From NCBI GenBank assembly GCA_019359245.1, contig JAHHHR010000006.1:1-64000 (forward strand): a stretch of 64,000 nucleotides of DNA, read 5' to 3'. Below the pieces are notes generated by a model. The model worked only from the letters and a program-made list of their open reading frames with translations, was not told where the DNA came from and made no database searches. This stretch comes from Nostoc desertorum CM1-VF14. Its GTDB lineage: Bacteria; Cyanobacteriota; Cyanobacteriia; Cyanobacteriales; Nostocaceae. The position numbers and the translations under genes were made by a program. Position 1 is the first letter of the stretch. Each line of letters starts with the position of its first letter. Positions 26,731 to 36,052 of the stretch are shown in pieces.

Positions 26731-27738
26731 TTATCCGACAACAGCCGGACTTGCTACCTTCTCCTGTCTTTGGGAAGGCGGACGCATTCCCAAACCAAGT
26801 AAATTCAGCATTTCTCGGTCACTATCGTAATCTGGACAGGGAGTTGTCACTGTTAACATTTTGTTGTCGTCGCTAGAAAAGATAGAATTGGCTCCTGCCA
26901 TAAAGCAGAAAGCTTGTTCTACTTGAGAAAGCCTCGCCCTACCTGCACTAAGACGCACATCGGAAGCTGGCATTAAAATTCTGGCTGTGGCAATCATCCG
27001 CACAATATCCCAAATGGGCACATCAGGCTGATTTTCTAAGGGTGTGCCCGGTACTTGTGAAAGAATATTAATTGGCACGGATTCTGGATGCGGATGTAAG
27101 TTTGCCAGAGTTTGTAACATCCCAACCCGGTCATCGACAGTTTCGCCCAAACCAAGGATACCGCCGGAACATACGGTAACATTTGTCTGACGGACATTCT
27201 CGATTGTGTTCAAGCGATCGCTATAAGTTCTCGTGGTAATAATTGTGCTGTAATATTCCTGCGAGGTATCTAAGTTATGGTTGTAGGCGTAAAGTCCCGC
27301 TTCTTCTAATTTCTTGGCCTGATTTGCCGTTAACATACCCAGAGTGCAGCACACTTCTAAACCCATTGAGGTTACATCCTTGACCATTTCCAGGACTTCC
27401 TCAAATTGTGAGTTATCCCGAACTTCGCGCCAAGCAGCACCCATGCAGATGCGACTAACACCAGTTTCTTTCGCTTTCTGGGCAATGTTAACTACCGTTT
27501 CCTTTTCAAGGAGTGCTTGTGCCTTTACCTCTGTTTTATAGCGGGAAGATTGGGCACAGTAGCTACAGTCTTCTGGACAACCTCCCGTTTTAATAGATAT
27601 GAGCTTACAAACTTGTATTTTTGTTGGGTCATGATATTGGCGATGCACGCTAGCAGCTTGATAAATAAGCTCTAGCAATGGCGTGTTGTATATCGCCCGA
27701 ATCTCTAATTCCTGCCAATCGTAGCGTATTCCCACCAC
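26731..27738 (-). CDS. bioB: Biotin synthase
   Basis: Radical SAM enzyme that inserts sulfur into dethiobiotin in the last step of biotin synthesis. The [4Fe-4S] motif [16 protein letters not shown] (CxxxCxxC) is near residue 50; later come [49 protein letters not shown] and GANSIF, including the Cys and Arg ligands of the [2Fe-2S] cluster. I chose the GTG at 27738 because AAGGA is 7 nt upstream and the 335-aa product matches the usual cyanobacterial size. An ATG at 27828 would give 30 extra residues without a ribosome binding site. No other biotin gene is nearby. Confidence 0.96.
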   Translation of the reverse strand: MVGIRYDWQELEIRAIYNTPLLELIYQAASVHRQYHDPTKIQVCKLISIKTGGCPEDCSYCAQSSRYKTEVKAQALLEKETVVNIAQKAKETGVSRICMGAAWREVRDNSQFEEVLEMVKDVTSMGLEVCCTLGMLTANQAKKLEEAGLYAYNHNLDTSQEYYSTIITTRTYSDRLNTIENVRQTNVTVCSGGILGLGETVDDRVGMLQTLANLHPHPESVPINILSQVPGTPLENQPDVPIWDIVRMIATARILMPASDVRLSAGRARLSQVEQAFCFMAGANSIFSSDDNKMLTVTTPCPDYDSDREMLNLLGLGMRPPSQRQEKVASPAVVG

Positions 27739-28263
27739 ATCACTATCCTTCTTGTAGACTGGGTTAAATCTTGAGCTGTCTTTTGGTTGAATTTCCTGCG
27801 GTACAGCGTTTGGGCAAAGCGATTTCATCGAAGTTATGCCGCGTACTGTGCTTTATCACCCATTGGCTCTCAACAAAGAGGCAGGGGGAAGAGGGCAGGG
27901 GGCAGGGGGAAATGACCCCATCAAGAACTGTTATGGAATGAAGGGAGGAACATGGGTCTAAGTCCCCCACTTCTATTAAGTGGCTCTCGAATAAATTGGG
28001 TCGAATCCCAATTCTTTTCTATCTCCCTTGCTCCCTGCTCCCTGCTCCCCTGCCTCTTGTTCAATCCTTCCGCTCTAGATATTAGACATCAGCTTATCAA
28101 GATTTTGGATGAATGGCAGATTACCAGCATAAATACTTACCCTATCATTGGGTATTGGGCAGTTGTACTGATAATGAGACAGTCAATCTTATTGCTGCTA
28201 AAGCGTAGGTATGAGAGAATTTATAAAATTTAGAGAATGTGCTGGGAAGATATACCGTCGATT
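27739..28263. other. Intergenic region with tandem repeats and two hairpins
   Basis: No intact gene. Two adjacent stem-loops lie at 27967-27983 (CCACTT/AAGTGG) and 27994-28013 (AATTGGG/CCCAATT), the second followed by CTTTTCT. GCAGGGG-type units are at about 27882-27911, and CTCCCTG-type units at about 28026-28050. The hairpin block resembles the 3' end of an IS200/IS605-type element (see findings). Confidence 0.45.
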
Positions 28264-28839
28264 ATGATATCAGAATTGCCACTAATTACAAGCGATCGCC
28301 TATTATTACGAGCAGCGATCCATGAAGATATACCCCAGATTCTCAAATACTTTATTCATAACAAAACCTATCTCACTCCATTCTACCCTCTTTGGGCTGA
28401 TGGTTTTTTCACTGAGGAATATTGGCAATATCAAATAGAGAATAGTTTTTTAGAATTTATTAATGGGCAATCGTTAAAGTTATTTATTTTTGCAAAAACA
28501 AATCCCACTGTAATTATTGGAACTGTCAATTTTAGTAATTTTGTCCGAGGAGTCGCTCATTTTTGCTACGTGGGATATAGCCTTGCTGAAAGTAAACAAG
28601 GTAAAGGATATATGACAGAAGGGCTAAAAGCTGCAACTCAATATCTATTTCAAGAGTTAAACTTTCACCGAGTTATGGCTAATTATATGCCTCACAATCG
28701 GCGCAGTGGCAATGTCCTTAAAAGGCTCGGTTTTGTCATTGAAGGATATGCTAGAGATTATTTATTAATTAATGGGCAATGGGAAGATCATATTATGACA
28801 AGTCTGATCAATCCTAATTGGCAAGCACCTAAATCTTAA
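28264..28839 (+). CDS. RimJ/RimL-type GNAT acetyltransferase
   Basis: A 191-aa acetyl-CoA-dependent N-acetyltransferase. LPLITSDRLLLRAAIHEDIP at the N-terminus is typical of the ribosomal-protein-alanine acetyltransferase branch. Later come IIGTVNFSNFVRGVAHFCYV with GYSLAESKQGKGYMTEGLKA, giving the acetyl-CoA pyrophosphate-binding loop (Q/RxxGxG/A), and the closing NRRSGNVLKRLGFVIEGYAR. ATG 28264 was chosen because the conserved N-terminus begins there; an in-frame ATG at 28237 is possible. The substrate could be a ribosomal protein or a small molecule. Confidence 0.88.
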   Translation: MISELPLITSDRLLLRAAIHEDIPQILKYFIHNKTYLTPFYPLWADGFFTEEYWQYQIENSFLEFINGQSLKLFIFAKTNPTVIIGTVNFSNFVRGVAHFCYVGYSLAESKQGKGYMTEGLKAATQYLFQELNFHRVMANYMPHNRRSGNVLKRLGFVIEGYARDYLLINGQWEDHIMTSLINPNWQAPKS

Positions 28840-29354
28840 AAACGGCTGAGTATAATTTTTAAGATAATATATTTTACTTATTTACTATAACTCTTGGTGA
28901 ATGTAATAAATAATCTCTGAAAACACGCACAGTTATATTAATCTAATTTGAACGAAAATCGTCATTCTAGGCACTTGAAAATTTCGAGCGCGTACAAAAA
29001 CTGAAATGAACACGATGATCCCAGTCATCGTACGACCCGTCCTCATTCTTGGGTTCCGGAGAAAACATTGGCTGTAGCGCAGTTAGTGAGCTGTTGTAAA
29101 TATTGGGTGTCGTCTGCGAAAAACTTATGAGATGGAACTGAAAACTCAACATACACTACGCTGTCAGATTGAGACAGAAATTTTTATAAACTTTTGTAAA
29201 TAATTAGCTGGTTCTGCATAAAACTTGTATGCCCAATGTAAATTATGTAGGTACTTGCTTGACGATCATTAATTGAGGTTTACTTGCTCTGGTATCGCGT
29301 AACCGTTGTGGGAGCAACTACTGCTTGTTTCGGTATTATTTGATAATAAAAATC
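28840..29354. other. Intergenic region upstream of the peroxidase
   Basis: A 7-bp hairpin (ACGATGA 29012-29018, TCATCGT 29025-29031) is the only structure I see. A 61-codon minus-strand frame (28967-29152) shows no family resemblance and is not called. Confidence 0.4.
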
Positions 29355-31514
29355 ATGAAAATTATACTTTTAATGAGCTTAGTGACCTTTATTACTGGCT
29401 TATTAATTTACTTCCTACTGACTTCAAGAGGTCGAATTTTCCGCAAATCTTTGGTCACAAAAATAAACTGCCAATGGTGGAGACTTAGCTTTGGCAAGCT
29501 TAACCGACCAGGATCAAGATTTTCCAAGACTATAACAATTGCTGCGATTATTATGGTAGCGGTAATCGCTGGGAATAGTGTATCCGCGCAGGTTACGGGG
29601 TCGGCTCCAGTTTCGCTCAAGAGCGTATCGGTTCCAGAACCTGACAATCTTGGAGACTTTGTAAAAAACAAAGCAGCTGCAATCAAGTTAGGAAAGACTC
29701 TTTTTTGGGATATGCAGGTTGGGAGCGATGGAAAGACCTCCTGTGCTAGTTGTCACTTCCATGCTGGAGCCGACAATAGATCCATAAATCAGATTGCTCC
29801 TGGGCTTTTGCGGATTAACGCTGATGGTAAAGAGAATCCAGATACAATTTTTAATATAGGCGGCGCGCCAAACTACCAGCTAAGAAAAGAAGATTTTCCC
29901 TTTCACAAGCTGTCAAATCCAAATGATTCTACGACTGTGGTATCTGACAGTAACGATGTTAGCTCCTCTCAAGGAGTCGCAAATACAAAATTTGTTGGTG
30001 TTATACCTGGTAGCTCAAAAGACCTAGAAACAAGTGAGCCAGATCCAGTGTTTAAAGTGGGAGGTATCAATGTGCGCCGCGTCCAGCCGCGTAATACGCC
30101 AACCGTAATTAATGCAGCATTCAACTTCCGCAACTTCTGGGATGGAAGGGCACAAGATATCTTTAATGGGGTGAATCCCTTCGGTTTAAGAGACCCTAAC
30201 GCCTCTGTGGTGAAAGCAGAAAACCCAAATCAGCTTAAATTTGTCAAAATCAGCCTGAATAATTCGTCTTTGGCTTCCCAGGCGGTCGGCCCGCCACTCA
30301 GTTCCTTCGAGTCGTCTGCTGATGGTCGCACTTTTCAAGAAATTGGTAATAAGTTTGGTCAAATTGACCTCAGCAAATTTATAGTTGTCAATGGTTCACT
30401 GGACAATATTCTGTCAATTGGGGGTACAAAGCTCCCCAGAGTCCTGGGGCAAAAGTTGTCTGGACTCACACCACTAGGCAAACAGGTTGTGCATCCACAA
30501 GACAGCGTTTTAGGTGCAAACAGTAACTCGCCTCAACCCGGACTCAAGGATATAACCTACGAGCAGATGATTCAAGATGCCTTTAAGCCGGAGTGGTGGA
30601 ACTCTAATCAACTCATCCAAGTTGATGCTGAAGGTAAACGGACTTTTGTTAACAAACCTGATAACTCTTCCCAAACCAATGAGTACAGGCTGTTGGATTA
30701 TAACTTCTCGCTATTCTTTGGGCTTGCAGTTCAGTTGTACGAGTCTACACTCATTGCCAACGATACACCTTACGATCGCTTCTTAGAAGGAAAAACCACT
30801 GCCCTCACCGTCCAGCAGCAACGAGGCAAACAATTATTCGAGGGTAAAGCTGCCTGCATCTTCTGCCATAGTGGGTTGGAACTCACCAGCGCCTCGGTTA
30901 GCAACGTCAAGAACCAAAGACTTAGAGCCACCACCACTCCCAGAACCGTCTCGGACAGAGGTTACTTCAATATCGGTGTTAGACCTACCCTAGAAGACAT
31001 CAGTATTGGTGGTAAAGACCCATTTGGTAATCCGCTTTCGGAGTCGCGGGTAGCTGCTTTGGGGAAATTCCCGCTACTTTTCGGTTCAAGCCCCAATGTT
31101 ACAGTTAACCCTAATGACACAGTAGTTGCAGACGGACAGTTTAAGACTCCTGGACTACGCAATATAGAACTGACAGCTCCTTACTTCCACAATGGTGGCT
31201 ATTTGACTTTGCCACAAGTAGTAGACTTCTATAATCGTGGTGGAGATTTCCGCCAAGAAGGGATTCTCCGCCCATTGGGATTAAGCCAAACAGAAAAAGA
31301 TGACTTGGTGGCTTTCCTGAAAGGACTCACTGATGAGCGAGTTGTCTCTGAGAAAGCGCCCTTTGACCACCCGCAACTGTTCGTTCCCAATGGACATCTA
31401 GGTAACTCTATGTTTGTTGTCAATGATGGTACTGGTAAAGCTGCCGATAACGTACTAGAAATTCCTGCTGTAGGTAAGAATGGTGGTAAAGGGACTGCAA
31501 ATTTCCTGAACTAG
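29355..31514 (+). CDS. Large di-haem cytochrome c peroxidase family protein
   Basis: A 719-aa exported or membrane-anchored haem protein. Two hydrophobic segments occur near the N-terminus (about 3-22 and 59-77), the second ending NSVSAQ like a signal peptidase site. The first haem site is CASCH at residues 130-134, and the second is CIFCH at 501-505. YFHNGGYLTLPQVVDFYNRG and the preceding LRNIELTAP are typical of the C-terminal CcpA/MauG domain. It is about twice the size of classical bacterial cytochrome c peroxidases, with a long region between the haem motifs. It may reduce H2O2 or oxidise a protein or small substrate in the periplasm. The start ATG 29355 is preferred over TTG 29325. It is not in an operon. 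Confidence 0.87.
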   Translation: MKIILLMSLVTFITGLLIYFLLTSRGRIFRKSLVTKINCQWWRLSFGKLNRPGSRFSKTITIAAIIMVAVIAGNSVSAQVTGSAPVSLKSVSVPEPDNLGDFVKNKAAAIKLGKTLFWDMQVGSDGKTSCASCHFHAGADNRSINQIAPGLLRINADGKENPDTIFNIGGAPNYQLRKEDFPFHKLSNPNDSTTVVSDSNDVSSSQGVANTKFVGVIPGSSKDLETSEPDPVFKVGGINVRRVQPRNTPTVINAAFNFRNFWDGRAQDIFNGVNPFGLRDPNASVVKAENPNQLKFVKISLNNSSLASQAVGPPLSSFESSADGRTFQEIGNKFGQIDLSKFIVVNGSLDNILSIGGTKLPRVLGQKLSGLTPLGKQVVHPQDSVLGANSNSPQPGLKDITYEQMIQDAFKPEWWNSNQLIQVDAEGKRTFVNKPDNSSQTNEYRLLDYNFSLFFGLAVQLYESTLIANDTPYDRFLEGKTTALTVQQQRGKQLFEGKAACIFCHSGLELTSASVSNVKNQRLRATTTPRTVSDRGYFNIGVRPTLEDISIGGKDPFGNPLSESRVAALGKFPLLFGSSPNVTVNPNDTVVADGQFKTPGLRNIELTAPYFHNGGYLTLPQVVDFYNRGGDFRQEGILRPLGLSQTEKDDLVAFLKGLTDERVVSEKAPFDHPQLFVPNGHLGNSMFVVNDGTGKAADNVLEIPAVGKNGGKGTANFLN

Positions 31515-31858
31515 CTAGCAATTTGAGTTAGTCGCTCAGGTGTCAAAGCAGGGGGAAATAAGCGAAAAAAATTACTTCCTTGTTCCCCTGCTCTCAATAC
31601 GGTTCGGTTAGCTTGTTTACCCTGCGAAGATCCCCCCAACCCCCCTTACAAAAGCTTGCTCATTTACTTCCTAACCCCCTTTTTAAGGAGGTCGCCACAG
31701 GCGGGGGATCTTATCCGAACCGTATTGCCCCTGCTTTTTGCATACTTACAAACTGATGCTAATTTACTATCAGAAATTGAAGCAGCTTTAATTGCTTGAT
31801 TTATACCTCTGCAATAGCCAGCTTCAAGTTTTGGAAAATCAGTTTTATTTAATAAAGG
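31515..31858. other. Intergenic region containing a MITE-like element
   Basis: The stretch is dominated by the element at 31595-31727. The remainder carries no gene. Confidence 0.5.
31595..31727. mobile_element. MITE-like element, 133 bp
   Basis: It has 13-bp perfect terminal inverted repeats (CAATACGGTTCGG at 31595-31607 and its complement at 31715-31727) and an inner palindrome (AGATCCCCC and GGGGGATCT). It is flanked by CCCCTGCTCT (31585-31594) and CCCCTGCTTT (31728-31737), a 10-bp direct repeat with one mismatch that looks like a target-site duplication. There is no coding capacity. Confidence 0.65.
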
Positions 31859-32536
31859 TTAAGTTTCAGAAGACTGGCGGATTTGCTCCAAGCTTCGGTT
31901 GAGCCAGTCTTCATACCAATCATAAAAACTTAAAGGCTGCTCCTCATTACTATTTGGATAAGAATCATCAGGGTTGATGTCATGGAAAGCATGACAAAAA
32001 CTCAAACAAGCAGGATATATTCCATTATCATTAGTACGATCATCTATCCAGATTTTTCCTGACTGCTCACCAGTAACGACTAACATTGCATAAATTCCAC
32101 AACCATAATTTGTAATGGTGAGAGTACCCTGGATAAATTTATCGTCGAAGTAGTCATTATTCTTGGTAACAAAATCTGTATTATTCTTGACAATTAAATT
32201 CAAATCATTCCATGCTTTTGTGAAAGGAAATGGTTTAGAGAGAATTTCGTAGTTCTCAGGGTATAGTTTTTCTGGGATGACATCTTCAGATTCAATTCCC
32301 GATAGTCCAGATAAGCCGTATCCTGGCCCCGCACCACCATTACCAATTTCTAAGAGAAAGTTTCGATATTCACTTGGTAGCGTAATATTATATCTATACT
32401 CAAACACTTGAATATCCTTGTCACTTAAGCAAGGTTTAAATTGATATTGGTGTGATTCGGAGCCAAAAACCTCAAATGTAGCGTCTAAAATAGCTAATTG
32501 AGTTAAGTTTTTCTTTAATTGCAAAACTTTATCCAT
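31859..32536 (-). CDS. SMI1/KNR4 (SUKH) family protein
   Basis: A 225-aa soluble acidic protein. The SUKH-type core reads DIQVFEYRYNITLPSEYRNF, then LLEIGNGGAGPGYGL (about residues 40-75), later ITNYGCGIYAMLVVTGEQSG with KIWIDDR (about 140-170), and FYDWYEDWLNRSLEQI at the end. SUKH proteins are often immunity proteins against nuclease or deaminase toxins, but many bacterial copies stand alone with unknown roles. No toxin gene is beside it here; SelO lies divergently next to it. Confidence 0.85.
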   Translation of the reverse strand: MDKVLQLKKNLTQLAILDATFEVFGSESHQYQFKPCLSDKDIQVFEYRYNITLPSEYRNFLLEIGNGGAGPGYGLSGLSGIESEDVIPEKLYPENYEILSKPFPFTKAWNDLNLIVKNNTDFVTKNNDYFDDKFIQGTLTITNYGCGIYAMLVVTGEQSGKIWIDDRTNDNGIYPACLSFCHAFHDINPDDSYPNSNEEQPLSFYDWYEDWLNRSLEQIRQSSET

Positions 32537-32658
32537 TATGCGCTCTAGATTTTGATGGGGGCGCTGCCATATTTTAGATATGGGTCGCTTTTTGCGTCTA
32601 TGCTGATGCTGAAGCCAGAGGTAGTATTAAGGGAAGAATGAATTAAGCTTTGCTTGTA

Positions 32659-34116
32659 ATGACTCTGGCTGAAACTCCAAACTACAAAAATTCTAGCAAT
32701 CCTTTTCTCTCCCTCAACTATGAAAGCGCCTTGGAATCTCTAGGCGATGACTATTACGACGAGGTTGCAGCAGAGGAATTTCCCCAACACCTCCTGCGTT
32801 GGCGTAATGATGCACTACTACCCCTTTTGGGTCTAGACCCCCAAGTAGTCAAAGACGAAGATTTTATCACAGCTTTTGGCAAATTTCAGGGGCGTAAACC
32901 CTTGTTGGCACTGCGTTACCACGGCTATCAATTTGGTGAATATAACAGACAGTTAGGTGATGGTAGAGGCTTTCTCTACGGGCAAGTACGCGCCACTGAT
33001 GGCGAATTGTACGATTTCGGCACGAAAGGCTCTGGGAGAACGCCCTACTCCCGTGGTGGCGATGGTATGCTCACACTCAAAGGTGGGGTGCGGGAAGTTC
33101 TGGCTGCGGAAGCACTACACCACTTGGGTGTACGTACCTCGCGCTGTCTGAGCATGATTGAAACAGGTTTACCCCTCTGGCGGGGAGATGAACCTTCGCC
33201 TACTCGCTCATGTGTGATGATTAGAATGAGCAGTTCTCATATTCGGTTTGGCACTTTTGAGCGACTGCATTTTTTCCAGCGTCCAGATTTAACTAAGAAG
33301 TTATTAGACCACGTAATTGAGCAGTATTATCGACATTTAAGTGCTGAACAAGATAAATATGTCTTGTTTTACGCCGAATTAGTGAAACGAGTTGCAAAAC
33401 TAGTAGCGCAGTGGATGGCGGCTGGCTTTTGTCATGCAGTCCTAAATACTGACAATATGTCGATTACGGGAGAGAGTTTTGACTATGGACCTTATGCGTT
33501 TATCCCAACTTATAACCCATCCTTTATAGCTGCATATTTTGATTATTATGGGCGCTATTGTTACGGTAATCAACCAAGTATTTGTCAGTTGAACTTACAA
33601 ATGCTCCAGGAACCTTTAAAGGCGATTATCGATAAAGAGGAAATGGAAGCTGGATTAGCAATGTTTGCTGAGTATTATCAAGCTGAATACAGTTCTTTGA
33701 TGTTGAAAAAGTTAGGTTTTGAGGATTTGCCACATCCACAAGCTGAGGAACTGTTGAATCTAACGGTTGAATTTTTGCAAGACAGCCAAGTTGGTTATCA
33801 CCAATTCTTCTATGAGATGGCTCGTACTTTCTCATCGAAATGGCGAGATGAACCAGGTTTTGTGCTAAATAATTCAGATATTGTGCCAGTACCGGGTGCG
33901 TCAGGAATTTTTGATGATTGGTGCATACTGTATCATAAAATTTTGAATGATTTGGAGAGCGATCGCACCAATGTTATTGCCCAAACTTTAGCTGTTCATA
34001 ATCCGAAAACGGCATTATTAAGACCTGTGATTGAATCTATTTGGGAACCAATTGCTCAGGAAGATAATTGGCAACCTTTCTATGACTTAATTAAGGATAT
34101 TCAGTCTAGGAGATAG
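32659..34116 (+). CDS. selO: Protein adenylyltransferase SelO
   Basis: A pseudokinase-fold enzyme that transfers AMP from ATP to protein Ser/Thr/Tyr (YdiU/UPF0061 family). The 485-aa length is usual. Visible are [40 protein letters not shown], the nucleotide-binding [20 protein letters not shown] with [19 protein letters not shown], and the metal-binding [20 protein letters not shown] with the catalytic Asp. In E. coli the protein takes part in oxidative-stress protection. ATG 32659 was chosen; an in-frame TTG at 32650 is less likely. It is divergent from the SMI1 gene. Confidence 0.94.
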   Translation: MTLAETPNYKNSSNPFLSLNYESALESLGDDYYDEVAAEEFPQHLLRWRNDALLPLLGLDPQVVKDEDFITAFGKFQGRKPLLALRYHGYQFGEYNRQLGDGRGFLYGQVRATDGELYDFGTKGSGRTPYSRGGDGMLTLKGGVREVLAAEALHHLGVRTSRCLSMIETGLPLWRGDEPSPTRSCVMIRMSSSHIRFGTFERLHFFQRPDLTKKLLDHVIEQYYRHLSAEQDKYVLFYAELVKRVAKLVAQWMAAGFCHAVLNTDNMSITGESFDYGPYAFIPTYNPSFIAAYFDYYGRYCYGNQPSICQLNLQMLQEPLKAIIDKEEMEAGLAMFAEYYQAEYSSLMLKKLGFEDLPHPQAEELLNLTVEFLQDSQVGYHQFFYEMARTFSSKWRDEPGFVLNNSDIVPVPGASGIFDDWCILYHKILNDLESDRTNVIAQTLAVHNPKTALLRPVIESIWEPIAQEDNWQPFYDLIKDIQSRR

Positions 34117-34173
34117 TTAGCAAAGGGGCATGGGGCATTAGTTATTTCTCCCCTGCTCCCTACTCCCCTGCCT

Positions 34174-35898
34174 CTAACTAAACTGCTGGGCATAAAACCG
34201 CGCATAGCGACGCTCTAGGGCTAATAACTCTTCGTGGGTTCCCGATTCGACAATTTGTCCCTGTTCGAGAACTAAAATACGATCGCACCTCTTAACTGTC
34301 GATAAACGGTGAGCAATAATAAACACTGTCCGTTTTTCCATCAGTCTTTCCAACGCTTCTTGTACCAGTGATTCTGACTCAGTATCTAATGCTGATGTCG
34401 CCTCATCAAGAATCAAGATTTGGGGATTAAGCAGAACAGCACGAGCGATCGCAATTCTTTGTCTTTGTCCACCAGATAAGTTTACCCCACGTTCACCCAT
34501 CCAAGTCTGATAACCCTTCGGCAGTTGGCTAACAAACTGGTGAGCATTAGCAATTTTCGCTGCTTCTTTAACCGCTTCCATATTAAAAACATCTTGTCCA
34601 AAGGCGATATTTTGGGCAATTGTCCCCGAAAACATGATGGTTTCTTGAGGAACAATCCCAATTTGTCGCCGCAGGCTATGCAGCTTCACATCTCGAATAT
34701 CAACATCGTCAATCAAAACTTGACCAACTTTGGGGTCATAAAAACGGGGGAGAAGGTTGACAAATGTGGTTTTACCAGCACCAGAAGCACCCACAAGAGC
34801 GATCGCTTCACCTGGGGATACCAATAAACTGATATCTTTTAATACAGGTTTACCCGGTTTATAGGCGAAGGATATATGACGATATTCTATTTTGCCTTTG
34901 ACTGGGGGGAGAGCGATCGCATTTGCTTTTTCGGTCACCGTCGGTTGAATTGCCATCAATTCAAAAACACGGTCTATAGATGCTTCACCCTGCTTAAATT
35001 CGTTGTAGTTATTAATAGTCTGACCGATGGGATCAATTAACAACGCCGCCGCCGCCAGATAGCTGAAAAAAGTTGCCACTGCTAAGTTACCTTGGGAAAT
35101 TTGCCACGCTCCCACAATCAGTAACGATAACGCACTTAAAGCTTCCAGAAATCCGACGATGGGAATCTGAATCGCTTTCAGGCGTTCGGCTGAATATTTT
35201 GCTTTGAGACTGCGTTCTGCTTCATGGCCAAAGCGGGCGATTTCGTAATTTTCGGCAGCAAAAGCCTGCACCAAACGAATACCGTTGAAAACTTCCGCCA
35301 GGATGGCTGATAAACCCGACACGCGATTTTGACTTTTTAAGGAATATTTGCGTAAGCGTTCACCAAACCAGCCAACTAAAATACCCATCAGTGGTGCAAC
35401 TATCACCGTTGTTAGTGTCAGTTGCCAATTTAGGTAAATCATGTAAATCGGAATTGCTAGCAACTGCAAAATGCAGGGGATCAAGTCGTGAAATACTTTA
35501 TTTACAACTTCGCCAACCCGGTCAACATCTTCGGTGAGGCGGTAAGATAAATCACCTGCTTTTGCCGTTTCAAAATAGCTGAGATTTAGCTTTTGAAGAT
35601 GTGCATAGGCTTGCTGACGGAGATGAAAAGCAACTCTCAAAGCAGCTTTTGCCATGTACATATCTTGTATAGACTGAAATAAGCCTCTAACAAGAAATAC
35701 TAAAGCACAGCTGCCAGTTATTTGAGCGATCGCTACTACATTACCTTGTGCAAAGGGAGTTGCCAATTTACCAGCAAGATTTATCAGCACTAATGTTGCC
35801 AGCACGTATCCCAAGATCCCAACAAGTCCCTTGGTGATGGTTTTCCACTGGAGTCGGATATAAGGCAGCAGTTGCCAATAATTAGAACGGGTTTTCAA
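34174..35898 (-). CDS. ABC transporter, fused permease and ATPase (MsbA-like exporter)
   Basis: A half-size exporter of 574 aa that would act as a dimer in the inner membrane. Six membrane segments lie within residues about 20-310 (e.g. LVGILGYVLATLVLINLA, ILQLLAIPIYMIYLNWQL). The ATPase domain has Walker A LVGASGAGKTTFVNLL, the Q-loop IVPQETIMFSG, signature LSGGQRQRIAIARA, Walker B ILILDEATSALDTES and the switch His in IIAHRLSTV. It resembles lipid or glycolipid exporters; cyanobacteria use related proteins for polysaccharide and heterocyst glycolipid export. Its substrate cannot be told. It is convergent with selO. Confidence 0.92.
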   Translation of the reverse strand: MKTRSNYWQLLPYIRLQWKTITKGLVGILGYVLATLVLINLAGKLATPFAQGNVVAIAQITGSCALVFLVRGLFQSIQDMYMAKAALRVAFHLRQQAYAHLQKLNLSYFETAKAGDLSYRLTEDVDRVGEVVNKVFHDLIPCILQLLAIPIYMIYLNWQLTLTTVIVAPLMGILVGWFGERLRKYSLKSQNRVSGLSAILAEVFNGIRLVQAFAAENYEIARFGHEAERSLKAKYSAERLKAIQIPIVGFLEALSALSLLIVGAWQISQGNLAVATFFSYLAAAALLIDPIGQTINNYNEFKQGEASIDRVFELMAIQPTVTEKANAIALPPVKGKIEYRHISFAYKPGKPVLKDISLLVSPGEAIALVGASGAGKTTFVNLLPRFYDPKVGQVLIDDVDIRDVKLHSLRRQIGIVPQETIMFSGTIAQNIAFGQDVFNMEAVKEAAKIANAHQFVSQLPKGYQTWMGERGVNLSGGQRQRIAIARAVLLNPQILILDEATSALDTESESLVQEALERLMEKRTVFIIAHRLSTVKRCDRILVLEQGQIVESGTHEELLALERRYARFYAQQFS

Positions 35899-36052
35899 GC
35901 TTGAACGTCCACAACGATATCTTCCTTTGTTTGACGCTATCAGTTTTTGGTGAGTTTCTGAACAGTTAACTCATTAGTTACAAAAAGTGGCGTTGCTAAA
36001 CCAGAATATATCGATAATTCTCCGTTCTTCATTAGAGATGAACTACATTTGT

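Noticed and set aside
27739..27828. Upstream ATG for bioB adding 30 residues
   Set aside because: No ribosome binding site precedes it, whereas the GTG at 27738 has AAGGA at ideal spacing and gives the usual length.
28967..29152. 61-codon minus-strand frame upstream of the peroxidase
   Set aside because: It shows no family resemblance and no convincing start signal.
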